Assembly: GCA_964505555.1 (NCBI GenBank)
Contig: CAZDIO010000120.1
Coordinates: 1 to 62,217, forward strand
From: CAZDIO01 sp964505555
Lineage (GTDB): Bacteria > Bdellovibrionota_C > UBA2361 > SZUA-149 > CAZDIO01
DNA length: 62,217 nucleotides
Direction of reading: 5' to 3'
Below, in pieces: positions 1 through 9,275 of the stretch. Each line of letters opens with the position of its first letter. Within the stretch, counting starts at the first letter, position 1. The translations under genes were made by a program, and so were the position numbers. The notes below the pieces were generated by a model that was not told the DNA's origin, did no database searches, and saw only the letters and a program-made list of their open reading frames with translations.

Positions 1-28
1 TCGCTCGCAACGACAGGAGGAAGGCTTT

Positions 29-95
29 AGAGGACACGGAGGACGCAGAGAAGAGAAATTTATCCATTTTTTTCTCTGCGTCCTCCGTCTCCTCT
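29..95. repeat. Inverted repeat of the CGCAGAG type
   Basis: Two 24-nt arms (29-52 and 72-95) are reverse complements with one mismatch; they contain GGAGGACGCAGAG. The hairpin lies just past the 3' end of the HEAT lipoprotein gene on the minus strand, so it may act as its terminator. Related CAGAG-rich sequence recurs at 5815-5910 and 52055-52100, which suggests a dispersed palindromic family. Confidence 0.7.
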
Positions 96-135
96 GTGGT
101 AAATAAAAACTAGCTTCCCTACTTCTATAACACCT

Positions 136-633
136 CTACTTTTTAACTTCAGGCGGAACGATGATCTTTTTTAAGGCGTAATTGGCGGCGTTTTGAACTG
201 CTACTTGAGGATCTTTTGTCGCCTCAGCAAGTGCAGGAACTGCTGCTCCGGCGTGTGGGCCCATATAGCCAAGCCCCGTTGCGGCATGCCAACGGATATC
301 GGCATCCTCACCCTGAAGTGCTTTAATGTGTTCCGGTATGGTTTTTACAATTGCCTCTATCGCTTCTTTGCTCCCGAGTCGGTAGAGGGCATACGTTGCA
401 GAGTTTTTTACCTTCCAACTGGGATCAGACAATGCTTTTACCAAAGGCTCAAAAGCTGGCTCTCCCCTCTTGCCCAGTCCAGCAAGAAAAATTGCGGCAT
501 CACTTCGTTCTCGAACTTCGGCGCTAGAAAGACGTGCTATGGCTTCATCGATCTTTGTTTCTTCACCCTTACAGGAGAGTCCTCCAAGAACAAGAAGAAA
601 TATTCCTATCTGGACAATTACAGTGGGTTTCAT
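136..633 (-). CDS. HEAT-repeat lipoprotein
   Basis: A 165-residue protein with a lipoprotein signal peptide (hydrophobic stretch ending LGGLSC, lipid-bearing Cys at residue 21). The rest reads as HEAT-like helical pairs: segments such as DPSWKVKNSATYALYRLG and DADIRWHAATGLGYMG show the D-x-x-x-R/V-x-x-A-A-x-x-L-G pattern. HEAT repeats usually form a protein-binding scaffold, here tethered to the envelope. It starts 12 nt after the end of uvrC on the same strand, so the two may be co-transcribed, although a functional link to repair is not evident. The partner is unknown. Confidence 0.75.
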   Translation of the reverse strand: MKPTVIVQIGIFLLVLGGLSCKGEETKIDEAIARLSSAEVRERSDAAIFLAGLGKRGEPAFEPLVKALSDPSWKVKNSATYALYRLGSKEAIEAIVKTIPEHIKALQGEDADIRWHAATGLGYMGPHAGAAVPALAEATKDPQVAVQNAANYALKKIIVPPEVKK

Positions 634-645
634 ATTCCCATAACC

Positions 646-2526
646 TTATTCCACTCTCGTCCGTAGTGCCATAATAATTCTCCTTCCCAACTTTTCTGGA
701 ATATCACACCGGCTTTTTAACTCCTCTGGAGTAGAATCCCGAATCGCCTGAACACTTCCAAACTCTCTCAGAAGCTCTCGTCTGCGCTTTACTCCCACGC
801 CTTGAATTGTTTCTAAGCTTGAGCGAAATACCTGTTTAGAGCGAGTGGATCGATGAAACGATACGGCAAAGCGGTGAGCTTCATTTCGAATTCGCTCAAG
901 AAGATGAAGCGTCTCACTACCGGTTGAAAGAACTATCGGAACGGGGTTGTTCTCTACATAGACCCGCTCTGGTTTTAGCTCCTTCTCTCGACGAGCTGTT
1001 TTTTTCTTCAAAAGATACGCACGCTCTTCACCTCGTTTCTTTGCAAGAGAGACTATTACCGGCGCACTTCTTAACCCAAGCTCACTTCGAGCTTTTAGTG
1101 CCGCACTGAGTTGGCCCGGTCCACCGTCAATAATCAACAGATCAGGTGTCGTGTTTTCTTCTGCTGCTCGAGAGAGATGCCGAACAACGACTTCATGAAT
1201 AGAGGCAAAATCATCAGGCTTTCCTTCCTGAGTGAGATGAAATCTTCGGTACCGGCTTTTTTCTGGAAGTCCATCTTGAAAAGAAACAAGAGAACCAACC
1301 GTTGCTGCCCCTTGAAAATGAGAGATATCGATACATTCAATGGTTCGTGGAATCTCGTCAAGGCCAAGTTCTTTTTTTAAAACCCGGAAAACACTCTCTC
1401 CACCAATAATTCCAGAAAACCGGGCTTTAAAGTTTTCATTTGCATTACTCATCGCAAGAGAGAGAAACTTCGCCTTCTTCCCTTTTTGCGGAATAATAAT
1501 ATTAACCCGATGACCTGCTTTTTCACTATAGAGCTCCTCTCTCACCCGAATGTCATCTATCAAAAAAGAGATGAGGATATCATCGGGAAACTCCTCGCCA
1601 TCGATATAGTACTGACTAAGAAACGAGGAGAGAACCTCCACATCGGGAACCTCCACATCAGTAAATCCAAACGTTTTTGCTCCAAAGAGTCTTCCGTTTC
1701 TTACTTTCATCACCGTGATCTCAACATTGGCACCATCTCGGTAAAAACCAATGGCATCTCGAGCACCAAAGGTCACCGCCGTTACTGGCTTATCCGCGGC
1801 AACTTTTTTTAAGACCAGCAACCGATCACGAATCGTTGCCGCATCCTCAAAGCGCTCCTCCTTACTTGCTCGTAACATCTCTCCTTCAAGCTGAGTAATA
1901 ACCGCTTTATTTTTCCCCTCAAGGATCGCAATTGCTTGCATCACCCAGTGGAGATAGTGCGCGCGATCAACTTCTAAACAACAAGGAGCAACGCACCGTT
2001 TAATTTGAAACTCAAGGCATGGCCTTACCCGGTTATGAAGCACCTTATCTGAACAGCTTCGAAGGGGGATCGATCTCTTGATCACCTCAAGCATCATCCG
2101 CAGCTCATATCCAAAGGCAAACGGCCCAAAGTATCGTGCCCCATCGTTACTGACACGACGAACAAGCTCAAGACGTGGCCAATCTTGGCTGAGATCTACC
2201 CTTACTAGGTAATGGGCTTTGTCATCCTTAAGGCGGATATTGTAGCGAGGTTTATGTTTCTTGATTAGATCAGCTTCAAGCACAAGTGCTTGGCGCTCAT
2301 CATGGGTCACAAGGGTATCGATCGTGTGCACCTTCTTTAGAAGAAACTGCACGTTATGACGATCATCCCCCGCTGCAAAGTAACTCCGAACTCGCGCTTT
2401 GAGGTTTTTTGCCTTTCCGACATAGAGTATCTTCCCCTCGGGATCTTTCATCAGATACACCCCAGGCTTTCCGGGAAGTGTTCGGATCCTTACTCGAGAA
2501 AGAATGTCGACCTTAAATTCTTTCAT
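646..2526 (-). CDS. uvrC: Excinuclease ABC subunit C (UvrC)
   Basis: UvrC makes the dual incisions around bulky DNA lesions once UvrA has loaded UvrB. The 626-residue length is typical. The N-terminal GIY-YIG nuclease is visible (GKPGVYLMKD then ILYVGKAKNLKARVRSYF), followed by a central UVR/UvrB-binding motif (near EERFEDAATIRDRL), an RNase H-like C-terminal nuclease (IECIDISHFQG, LLIDGGPGQL) and a terminal tandem HhH region (SLETIQGVGVKRRRELL). uvrB lies upstream on the same strand, separated by about 1.1 kb that holds two RNA-like elements. The first ATG gives a normal N-terminus. Confidence 0.97.
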   Translation of the reverse strand: MKEFKVDILSRVRIRTLPGKPGVYLMKDPEGKILYVGKAKNLKARVRSYFAAGDDRHNVQFLLKKVHTIDTLVTHDERQALVLEADLIKKHKPRYNIRLKDDKAHYLVRVDLSQDWPRLELVRRVSNDGARYFGPFAFGYELRMMLEVIKRSIPLRSCSDKVLHNRVRPCLEFQIKRCVAPCCLEVDRAHYLHWVMQAIAILEGKNKAVITQLEGEMLRASKEERFEDAATIRDRLLVLKKVAADKPVTAVTFGARDAIGFYRDGANVEITVMKVRNGRLFGAKTFGFTDVEVPDVEVLSSFLSQYYIDGEEFPDDILISFLIDDIRVREELYSEKAGHRVNIIIPQKGKKAKFLSLAMSNANENFKARFSGIIGGESVFRVLKKELGLDEIPRTIECIDISHFQGAATVGSLVSFQDGLPEKSRYRRFHLTQEGKPDDFASIHEVVVRHLSRAAEENTTPDLLIIDGGPGQLSAALKARSELGLRSAPVIVSLAKKRGEERAYLLKKKTARREKELKPERVYVENNPVPIVLSTGSETLHLLERIRNEAHRFAVSFHRSTRSKQVFRSSLETIQGVGVKRRRELLREFGSVQAIRDSTPEELKSRCDIPEKLGRRIIMALRTRVE

Positions 2527-2655
2527 AGAATTTTCTGAGCGCTTTTCGCTACTTGGGAAACTTGCTTAGAAATTGCTCATCATTTTACTTGATAAAAACC
2601 TTACTTCGGTATAGAAGGTTATCTTACCTACATTGATCTTTATTTTTTTTCATAT

Positions 2656-3029
2656 GGGAAGGAGTCGTTTAGCCTTTTCGGTTTTGTAGAGTTTTTTAGC
2701 TTTATCCCTGGTCCCTCGCTCCCCTAGTTTGACTGTGCATTGCGTCGCTTATTGCTTGTGCAGGCAAAAATCGACGCAATGGCACGTCACAGAGTTCACC
2801 CCATTTTGACAACAGCGGGTGAACGTAAAGGGTTTTGCCCGGGGGAGCGGTGCTCTGCACTTGCGACTGGATTAGTTAGATGCGGCCACGTCATACGCAT
2901 CACGAAACACTTGCATACGGCAACACCAATAAAGACAGGGATGTCTGCTGCGTGTACACCATCAGCGCTTTGTGCCTTTCAGTCTTTGAGGCCAAACGTT
3001 TGTATCGGTCGAAGCAACGACTCCCTCCC
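2656..3029. ncRNA. Putative structured RNA, copy 1
   Basis: No credible protein is encoded here. The ends form a closing helix: GGAGTCGTT (2661-2669) pairs perfectly with AACGACTCC (3016-3024) and extends by GGGA/TCCC across one A-C mismatch. An internal hairpin pairs CATTGCGTCG (2738-2747) with CGACGCAATG (2772-2781), and a further hairpin pairs GTTCACCC (2764-2771 region onward to GGGTGAAC at 2817-2824). A second copy at 3241-3602 keeps both main helices with compensatory substitutions. Shared blocks are CATATGGGAAGGAG, GTTTAGCC and GGCAA-A/G-AATCGACG. The strand is undecided: the conserved A-C mismatch would be a G-U pair on the minus strand. It matches no RNA family I recognise. Confidence 0.6.
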
Positions 3030-3240
3030 CTTAAAAGGCTTTTTGTGCCTCTATCTCTCAGTTTTTGCAATCTATGCAACTATCAAACAACACAGGGGAT
3101 TTTTATTTCTTTATTAGGTTATTTATTGAAGAGCTCTTTATTTTAACCACTTTCTTATTATTTCCTAGGCCTGCCATATTGAATAAAAACATTATTTGAT
3201 ATAAATATTGTAATTATTTTTGTTCTTTACTTTATCATAT

Positions 3241-3602
3241 GGGAAGGAGTTGTTTAGCCGTTAGGTTTTTTTGTTTAATACTTACTCCTATAAAGACTTT
3301 TCCAGTCATTACGTCGTTTGTTGTCGTAGGCAAGAATCGACGTAATGCTGTGTCAAAGGTGAGAGGATCGGCCCCGATTAGGTGGAAAAGCTGTGCCCCA
3401 ACATATTACCTACCCGCATAAGTTGTGTTCCACAAAGCGTGGTTTTTGCCCACCCAACTGCGGATAGTCCGGGTTAGCACAAGCAGGGGAAACCAAAGTC
3501 GGAACTCATTCATACTAGCTGACAAAGAGCTACTGATGAGGGCTATTAGGGAGGTTAACTGGTGCCTACCAGCATTATCGGTATCGGGCACAACTCCCTC
3601 CT
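3241..3602. ncRNA. Putative structured RNA, copy 2
   Basis: This is a diverged paralog of 2656-3029 in the same orientation. Its closing helix pairs GGAGTTGT (3246-3253) with ACAACTCC (3590-3597) and continues past the same A-C mismatch. Compared with copy 1, a C-G pair is replaced by T-A. The internal hairpin pairs CATTACGTCG (3307-3316) with CGACGTAATG (3338-3347), with a G-C to A-T replacement. Other local hairpins include CTGGT/ACCAG (3559-3573) and TAGCT/AGCTA (near 3515-3532). The central and 3' parts differ between copies. A run AGTCCGGG resembles an RNase P signature, but the remaining conserved RNase P regions are absent. Confidence 0.6.
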
Positions 3603-3650
3603 CTTATTATTTTATTGTCTTTTATTTTATTGTCTTTCCCCACCATCTTC

Positions 3651-5696
3651 CTAAAGCGAAAGCATATACTTCTCAACCACAATCACCTGATCCCGAAGCG
3701 CGGCTGCTTGTTCAAACTCCAGTGCTTTTGCAAGCCTCTCCATCTCCTTACGAAGTTCAAAGATAAGCTTCTTACACCCCTCCCGGTCGCGAGGAATATC
3801 CCGTGGAGCTTTCATAAACTGTGCGGGGAGGTTCGCAATCTCATCTAACTCCTCTCTTGAAACCATCAACGCCTCAGGTGCCCGAGACACACTCTGAGGG
3901 GTAATCCCGTGCTCAACATTATAGCGATCCTGAACAGCACGTCTTTTTTCTGTAATCTGCATCGCTTTTCGAATAGATTGTGTGATTTGATCGGCATAGA
4001 GAATGACCACCCCATTTTGATGTCGCGCCGCACGGCCGATCGTTTGAATCAGGCTCGTTTCTGAACGGAGAAACCCCTCCTTGTCCGCATCCATGATCCC
4101 CACTAAACTCACCTCTGGAAGATCGAGTCCTTCTCGAAGCAGGTTAATCCCTACAAGCACATCAAACTCCCCTTTTCGAAGCCCCCGAATCAGTTCAATT
4201 CGATCCAGGGTGTGCACCTCGGAATGAAGATACTTCACCCGTATGCCTAGCCCACGGTAATACTCGGTAAGATCTTCTGCCATCTTCTTTGTCAGCGTCG
4301 TAATCAGCGTTCGTTCATTTCGCTTGGTAACTTCATGAATAACACCTAGAAAATCCTCAACCTGATTTCTTGCTGGTCGAATCTCGATCTGTGGATCAAG
4401 AAGTCCCGTCGGACGAATAATCTGTTCAACAATCGTATTTCCACTATCAACAACTTCAAACTCCGCAGGGGTTGCAGAAACATAGACACGGGTATTTCCT
4501 TTGTTATCAAACTCCTCAAACGTTAATGGTCGATTATCAAGAGCGCTTGGAAGTCTAAAGCCGTAATCCACTAAGGTCTGCTTTCGGGAGCGATCTCCTC
4601 GAAACATCCCTACAAGTTGCGGGATAGTAGCGTGACTTTCATCGATAAAAACAATAAGGTCATCGGGGAAATAATCAATCAGCGTTGGTGGGGGTTCACC
4701 AGCAGCACGTCCCGTAAGATGTCGCGAATAGTTTTCAATCCCAGGACAAAACCCCATCTCTTCTAGAAGTTCCAGGTCATAAAGCGTTCGATGTTCAAGC
4801 CGTTGCGCTTCAAGCACCTTCCCTTTGGCATGAAGTGCTGGAAGTTGCTCTTGAAGTTCCTCTCGAATGGTTACTAACGCTCGTTCTCGTTTCTCGTTAC
4901 TCGTTACAAAGTGACTTGCGGGGTAGATACAGATATTTTTTAGTTTGCTAAGCACCCTCCCGGTAAGGCGATCAATCTCACTGAGTGCTTCTACCTCATC
5001 TCCAAAAAACTCAATTCGTAAACTCCGCTCACTTTCTGACGCGGGACACACCTCGACCACGTCTCCACGCACCCGAAAGGTGCCGGTGGTAAAATCAATA
5101 TCATTTCTTACATACTGAAGAGAGACGAGTTTTCTCAGCACATCAGTTCTGCTGATCTGGTCATGCTCTTCAAGGTAGAGCATGAGATCAAAGTAACTCT
5201 TCGGATCTCCCAATCCATAGATACAACTTACGCTAGCTACAATAATCACATCTCGCCGTTCAAGAAGCGCTTTTGTTGCTGCGTGGCGGAGTTTATCGAT
5301 CTCGTCATTGATCGAGGAATCCTTCTCAATATAGGTATCGGTTGCTGGAACGTAGGCTTCTGGTTGAAAGTAATCGTAGTAACTAACAAAGTAACGAACA
5401 GCGTTTTCTGGAAATAGCTCGAGAAACTCTGAATATAACTGCGCCGCAAGGGTTTTATTATGCGCAAGAACGAGAGCAGGACGATTGAGGTTTTCAATAA
5501 CGTTTGCAACGGTAAATGTTTTTCCTGATCCGGTGACCCCAAGAAGGACCTGTCGCTCCACACCTTTTTCGATATTGGCAAGGATCTGCGCGATAGCTTT
5601 TGGTTGATCCCCTTTTGGCTCGTAGGGGCTTACCAACTTAAAACGCTCCGTGGCCTGAAGCCGCCGAAAACTCTCTGGTCGGCCTGATTTTTCCAT
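3651..5696 (-). CDS. uvrB: Excinuclease ABC subunit B (UvrB)
   Basis: UvrB is the DNA helicase-like damage-verification subunit of nucleotide excision repair, loaded by UvrA and bound by UvrC. The 681 residues match the family. Walker A (GVTGSGKT) is at residues 53-60. The beta-hairpin region YYDYFQPEAYVP follows, then the DESH box (VFIDESHATIPQL), helicase motifs V-VI (GINLLREGLDLPEVSLVGIMDADKEG, QTIGRAARH) and a C-terminal UVR motif (LRKEMERLAKALEFEQAAALRDQ) that docks UvrC. It lies upstream of uvrC on the same strand with the two RNA-like elements between them. No SOS box was identified with confidence. Confidence 0.97.
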   Translation of the reverse strand: MEKSGRPESFRRLQATERFKLVSPYEPKGDQPKAIAQILANIEKGVERQVLLGVTGSGKTFTVANVIENLNRPALVLAHNKTLAAQLYSEFLELFPENAVRYFVSYYDYFQPEAYVPATDTYIEKDSSINDEIDKLRHAATKALLERRDVIIVASVSCIYGLGDPKSYFDLMLYLEEHDQISRTDVLRKLVSLQYVRNDIDFTTGTFRVRGDVVEVCPASESERSLRIEFFGDEVEALSEIDRLTGRVLSKLKNICIYPASHFVTSNEKRERALVTIREELQEQLPALHAKGKVLEAQRLEHRTLYDLELLEEMGFCPGIENYSRHLTGRAAGEPPPTLIDYFPDDLIVFIDESHATIPQLVGMFRGDRSRKQTLVDYGFRLPSALDNRPLTFEEFDNKGNTRVYVSATPAEFEVVDSGNTIVEQIIRPTGLLDPQIEIRPARNQVEDFLGVIHEVTKRNERTLITTLTKKMAEDLTEYYRGLGIRVKYLHSEVHTLDRIELIRGLRKGEFDVLVGINLLREGLDLPEVSLVGIMDADKEGFLRSETSLIQTIGRAARHQNGVVILYADQITQSIRKAMQITEKRRAVQDRYNVEHGITPQSVSRAPEALMVSREELDEIANLPAQFMKAPRDIPRDREGCKKLIFELRKEMERLAKALEFEQAAALRDQVIVVEKYMLSL

Positions 5697-5814
5697 ACTG
5701 GCTGCTTTTTTCTTCGCTGATCTGCTGAGGAGGGCATTTTAGCAAATTGAGAGTGGAAGGGACATGGGGGCAACCGCGAGCGTTTTTTATGTAGAATGTT
5801 ACCGGTTCTTAATT

Positions 5815-5910
5815 GAACACAGAGTTTCACAGGGTTACGCAGAGTAAAGAAAAAAGGCTTTTAAATTTAACTCTGTGTAACTCTGTGTAACCCTGTGAAA
5901 CTCTGTGTTC
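5815..5910. repeat. Long inverted repeat, CACAGAG type
   Basis: The left arm (5815-5845) and right arm (5880-5910) are complementary over about 31 nt with a single mismatch and are built from CACAGAGTT/CACAGGGTTAC units. An extra half-unit CTCTGTGTAA sits at 5871-5880. The element separates the 3' end of the leucine dehydrogenase gene from uvrB and could terminate transcription. It shares its composition with the palindrome at 29-95. Confidence 0.75.
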
Positions 5911-5938
5911 AAATCTAACAGAAGCTTAATAGAATAGC

Positions 5939-6994
5939 TTACTTTCGGGCCTTCTCGATTCGTTCTTTTGCAAGTCTGATTGCGATCTTGCCCGTTTCGA
6001 TTGAGGTTTTTTTGGACTCATCGAGGATCTTAGAGACGGTGTGGTAAATTTGTTCCACCCGCTCATTGACCCGTTTTGGTGTAAATCCCCCCTCTTCAAG
6101 CTCGTCAGCACAGAGGATGACCCCACCAGCATTGATTGCAAAATCTGGGGCATACATGATTCCACGCGCAGAGAGGATCGTTTCTGTATCTCCCCCCTCA
6201 AGCTGATTATTTGCAGCACCAGCGACAATCTTACATTGAAGCTTATTTACTGTTTGAGCGTTGATGATCCCCCCAACGGCACAGGGAACAAAGACATCAC
6301 ATGGAAGAGACATTATCTGCTCTCCTGTTGTTGCTTCTGCACCATATTCCTTACATACGCGAGCAGTTACCTTTGAACTTGTGTCATAGATCGTCAGCTT
6401 TCCACCCGCCTCTGCTAAGAGCTTGACGATCCGCTCACCCACGTGTCCAACACCTTGAATGACAAAATGCTTTCCCTTGTAGTCACCAGATCCAAAATAC
6501 CTCTCAAGACAGGCGCGAATTCCAGCAAAGAGCCCTTGGGCAGTATATGGTGAGGGATCTCCTCCACCGCCATCTTTTGGGTCACGACCACAAACAAACT
6601 TACTGACCGATTGAATCGTGCTCATATCACTTACTGAAGTTCCCATGTCTTCAGCAGTGATATATTGGCCATTAAGGGTGTTAAGAAACTTACCAAAGTT
6701 CTGAAAGATACCCTTTCTTCCTTCCTGTACTGTATGATCAGTAAGAAGGACACACTTTCCACCGCCGACATTAAGACCCGCAAGAGAGTTCTTATATGTC
6801 ATCGCCTCAGAAAGTTTTAAAACATCGTATAAAGCTTCTTCGATACTTGCATACTTTCTCATCCGGCATCCACCCAACGCAGGACCAAGCGTGGTATCAT
6901 GAATCGCGGTTATTGAAAGAACGCCGGTTTGCTTATCTTGATGAAAAACAACTTCTTGATGTTCTCTTTTCTTTATTTCCCCTAAAACAGACAT
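5939..6994 (-). CDS. Leucine dehydrogenase-type amino acid dehydrogenase
   Basis: An NAD-dependent oxidative deaminase of the Glu/Leu/Phe/Val dehydrogenase family, converting branched-chain amino acids to 2-oxo acids in the cytosol. The 351-residue length fits leucine dehydrogenase rather than the longer glutamate dehydrogenases. The substrate-binding lysines stand at K68 (MTYKN) and K80 (VGGGK), the numbering seen in Bacillus LeuDH. GPALGGCRMRKYAS and the Rossmann motif GVGHVGERIV are also present. It follows gltX on the same strand with 30 nt between them, so co-transcription is plausible. Substrate choice among Leu, Val and Phe cannot be decided from sequence alone. Confidence 0.85.
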   Translation of the reverse strand: MSVLGEIKKREHQEVVFHQDKQTGVLSITAIHDTTLGPALGGCRMRKYASIEEALYDVLKLSEAMTYKNSLAGLNVGGGKCVLLTDHTVQEGRKGIFQNFGKFLNTLNGQYITAEDMGTSVSDMSTIQSVSKFVCGRDPKDGGGGDPSPYTAQGLFAGIRACLERYFGSGDYKGKHFVIQGVGHVGERIVKLLAEAGGKLTIYDTSSKVTARVCKEYGAEATTGEQIMSLPCDVFVPCAVGGIINAQTVNKLQCKIVAGAANNQLEGGDTETILSARGIMYAPDFAINAGGVILCADELEEGGFTPKRVNERVEQIYHTVSKILDESKKTSIETGKIAIRLAKERIEKARK

Positions 6995-7024
6995 AAATCC
7001 TCCTCTCTCGAAAATCCAATGCTT

Positions 7025-8383
7025 CTACCCTAAATTCTTTACTTTTTCCAGCGTAAGTTTTGCCCGTTTATAAAGGGTATTTTGGGAGATTAACGGCACA
7101 AGCACTTTTAATTCTGGTCCTGAGAGGGCTCCCATCACAGCAATCCGCAATGCTTGAAAAAGTGGTTTTCCACCAAATCCAACCTCTTTTTTTAATAAGG
7201 CACTTAGCTGAGAAAACTGCTCCTTTGTATAACTTTCCTTATCTGGCTCCGGAGAGTGCTCTTCTAGCACCCTTATCCATTGAGAAATTACCTGAACCAC
7301 CCGCTCTGACCCCTCTGTTTGAAGAAGCTCCTTCGCCTCATCATGAAGATCCAGCTCTATAGAAAACACCAGTTGCAAAAGCCCCCTTATGTCAGCAAGA
7401 AGCTCCATCGAGTCCCGTAATTCAAGCACAAACTCTCTCCAAAACCTCTCCCCACGATGAAGAATTTGATCTTTATACTCACCACTAAAGGCAAGCCCCT
7501 CTTCAGCCACTTTCTCAATGGGAAGGTGACGAAGCCACCACCCATTTAGCCAGTTAAGTTTTGCTGAATCAAAGATCGCGCCGGTTTTTCCAACACGCTC
7601 AAGAGAGAAACTCTTCATCGCCTCATCAAGTGAGATCTGCTCAAGCGCCTCTGGATGCGACCAACCAAGGAGCATCATAAAGTTTAAGAGCGCCTCTGGG
7701 AGATACCCCGCTTCTTGAAACTCGCGCACAGAAACAAGCGCTTCACTATTTCGCTTCGAAAGCTTCCCCCCTTCTTTTCCTAAGATCAAAGGAAGATGTG
7801 CAAACGTTGGTGGCTCATGCCCCAAGCCACGAAAAAGAAAGACATGCTTTGCGGTATTCGTAAGATGATCTTGTCCACGAATGACATGGCTAATTTTCAT
7901 CTCAATATCATCTACTACGGAGGCAAGATGATACGTGGGACTCCCATCCGCCCGAAAAAGAACCGGCTCCGGCCCAAGCGAGGAAACAGAAAATTTGCAC
8001 TCTCCACAGATACGATCGTCAACGATCACCTCAGTCGCTGGATAGCGAAGCCGAATCGTTCCTTCTTTATCTTGATACGCTTTCTTATCAGCAAGTAATT
8101 TCTCACCTGCTTTTTGATAAAAAGCTGTTCGCTCAGACTGTTTATAAGGACCACTTGCCCCTCCCTGACCTGGTCCCTCATCCCAAGAGATTCCTAACCA
8201 CTCAAGACCACGTACAATATCTTCCTCGTATTCCTTTCGAGAACGCTCAACATCGGTATCATCAATACGAAGAATGAAACTTCCACCCTTTGCCCGCGCA
8301 AAGAGGTAGTTAAACAGCGCCGTACGCGCGCCTCCAATATGAAGCGGCCCTGTTGGACTCGGTGCAAATCTTACGCGAACCAC
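7025..8383 (-). CDS. gltX: Glutamyl-tRNA synthetase
   Basis: A class I aminoacyl-tRNA synthetase charging tRNA-Glu, and possibly tRNA-Gln, which amidotransferases would correct. The 452 residues carry the HIGH-like motif HIGG in APSPTGPLHIGGARTALF at the N-terminus, the zinc-region sequence around DDRICGECKFSV, and the KMSKS-like GGKLSKRNSE. The C-terminal anticodon-binding domain is helical, as in discriminating and non-discriminating forms alike. The last residues do not decide tRNA specificity by eye. It starts at an ATG; the gene downstream on the same strand is the leucine dehydrogenase-type gene. Confidence 0.95.
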   Translation of the reverse strand: MVRVRFAPSPTGPLHIGGARTALFNYLFARAKGGSFILRIDDTDVERSRKEYEEDIVRGLEWLGISWDEGPGQGGASGPYKQSERTAFYQKAGEKLLADKKAYQDKEGTIRLRYPATEVIVDDRICGECKFSVSSLGPEPVLFRADGSPTYHLASVVDDIEMKISHVIRGQDHLTNTAKHVFLFRGLGHEPPTFAHLPLILGKEGGKLSKRNSEALVSVREFQEAGYLPEALLNFMMLLGWSHPEALEQISLDEAMKSFSLERVGKTGAIFDSAKLNWLNGWWLRHLPIEKVAEEGLAFSGEYKDQILHRGERFWREFVLELRDSMELLADIRGLLQLVFSIELDLHDEAKELLQTEGSERVVQVISQWIRVLEEHSPEPDKESYTKEQFSQLSALLKKEVGFGGKPLFQALRIAVMGALSGPELKVLVPLISQNTLYKRAKLTLEKVKNLG

Positions 8384-8466
8384 AAATTATGTAATCTCTT
8401 TAGGCAACTCATGAGCGACAAAAAGCGGCCTACTGCACATCGTGAGGCGTTGCCAAACCATTATAA

Positions 8467-8498
8467 TTTTATTCAACTGTGATTTTATTCAACTGTGA
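8467..8498. repeat. 16-bp tandem duplication at a gene end
   Basis: TTTTATTCAACTGTGA occurs twice without a spacer (8467-8482 and 8483-8498), spanning the stop codon of the cytochrome c gene. Because 16 is not a multiple of three, the two copies are read in different frames. Confidence 0.85.
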
Positions 8499-9074
8499 TT
8501 TTTCTTCACCAAGTTCCGTTATTGCAAACGGACCTCGTGTCCCCCACTTTTGTCTTAAATTCGTAAAGACCGCGGGATCAACTGGCTCAGCCTTATTGGA
8601 CCAAGCACTTCTCACATAGGACGCAATGGCTGCAAGTTGCGCATCATTAAGCGTGCTTCCCATTGGGGCCATGACATTATTATATACCGTTCCCTTGACT
8701 GAGATCGGGCCCATAAGTCCATAGATCATAATCGCGCCCATGCGATCGACATTATCAGTCACATAAGGGCTCCCATCAAGAGGAGGAAATACTCCCGGGA
8801 CACCCTGGCCATTTGCTTGGTGACACGCCACGCAGTTTGCTGCGAAGAGTGCGGCTCCATCAGGAAGTGCTGACGCACCTTTTGGGGCAACCTCTTCAAT
8901 ATTTGTATCCCTACTGACAACCGAAACGCTTTCATTCACCGTATACTTCGGCGCACCTTCGGGTTGATCCTTCTTTGCTGCATAAGGCTCTGATGTTCGT
9001 TCGCACGCTATCGTAGAAAGACAAACGATAGCTAGACATAGAAAAAAAAGAGAGTTTAGTTTTCTCAGCATCAC
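8469..9074 (-). CDS. Lipoprotein c-type cytochrome
   Basis: A 201-residue exported electron-transfer protein. The signal peptide ends at a lipobox (STIAC, Cys 24). One heme-binding CVACH motif is at residues 81-85, followed by GQGVPGVFPPLDGSPYV and a probable axial methionine in NNVMAPMGSTLND, the layout of the small class I cytochromes related to cbb3 subunit III and alternative complex III subunits. No oxidase genes are adjacent, so its redox partner is unknown. The last residues are encoded by a tandem 16-bp duplication, which changes the frame and sets the stop codon. Confidence 0.85.
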   Translation of the reverse strand: MMLRKLNSLFFLCLAIVCLSTIACERTSEPYAAKKDQPEGAPKYTVNESVSVVSRDTNIEEVAPKGASALPDGAALFAANCVACHQANGQGVPGVFPPLDGSPYVTDNVDRMGAIMIYGLMGPISVKGTVYNNVMAPMGSTLNDAQLAAIASYVRSAWSNKAEPVDPAVFTNLRQKWGTRGPFAITELGEEKSQLNKITVE

Positions 9075-9275
9075 GTTACCTTCCTCACTCCTCCTTTACC
9101 TTTTTCAGTACTTCTATTTCAGCCCTCCTGAGCTTCTTCGTTAGAACTGAGCCTCGCAAGGAAAGCTCCTTTCGTAACGGCTTTCAACCTATCATAGGGC
9201 ATCACAACGTGTCACGGGCAACGTTTTTATCAATGAAACAGCAGTATTTGATGTTGAGCAAATAACAATACTTTT

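Noticed and set aside
193..666. Plus-strand ORF opposite the HEAT lipoprotein
   Set aside because: Antisense shadow of a well-supported gene.
2740..3117. ORFs across the RNA-like elements
   Set aside because: Reading frames are not conserved between the two copies, while the helices are.
3241..3602. RNase P RNA
   Set aside because: GGATAGTCCGGG resembles one conserved segment, but the other universal RNase P motifs and the length pattern do not fit, and copy 1 lacks it.
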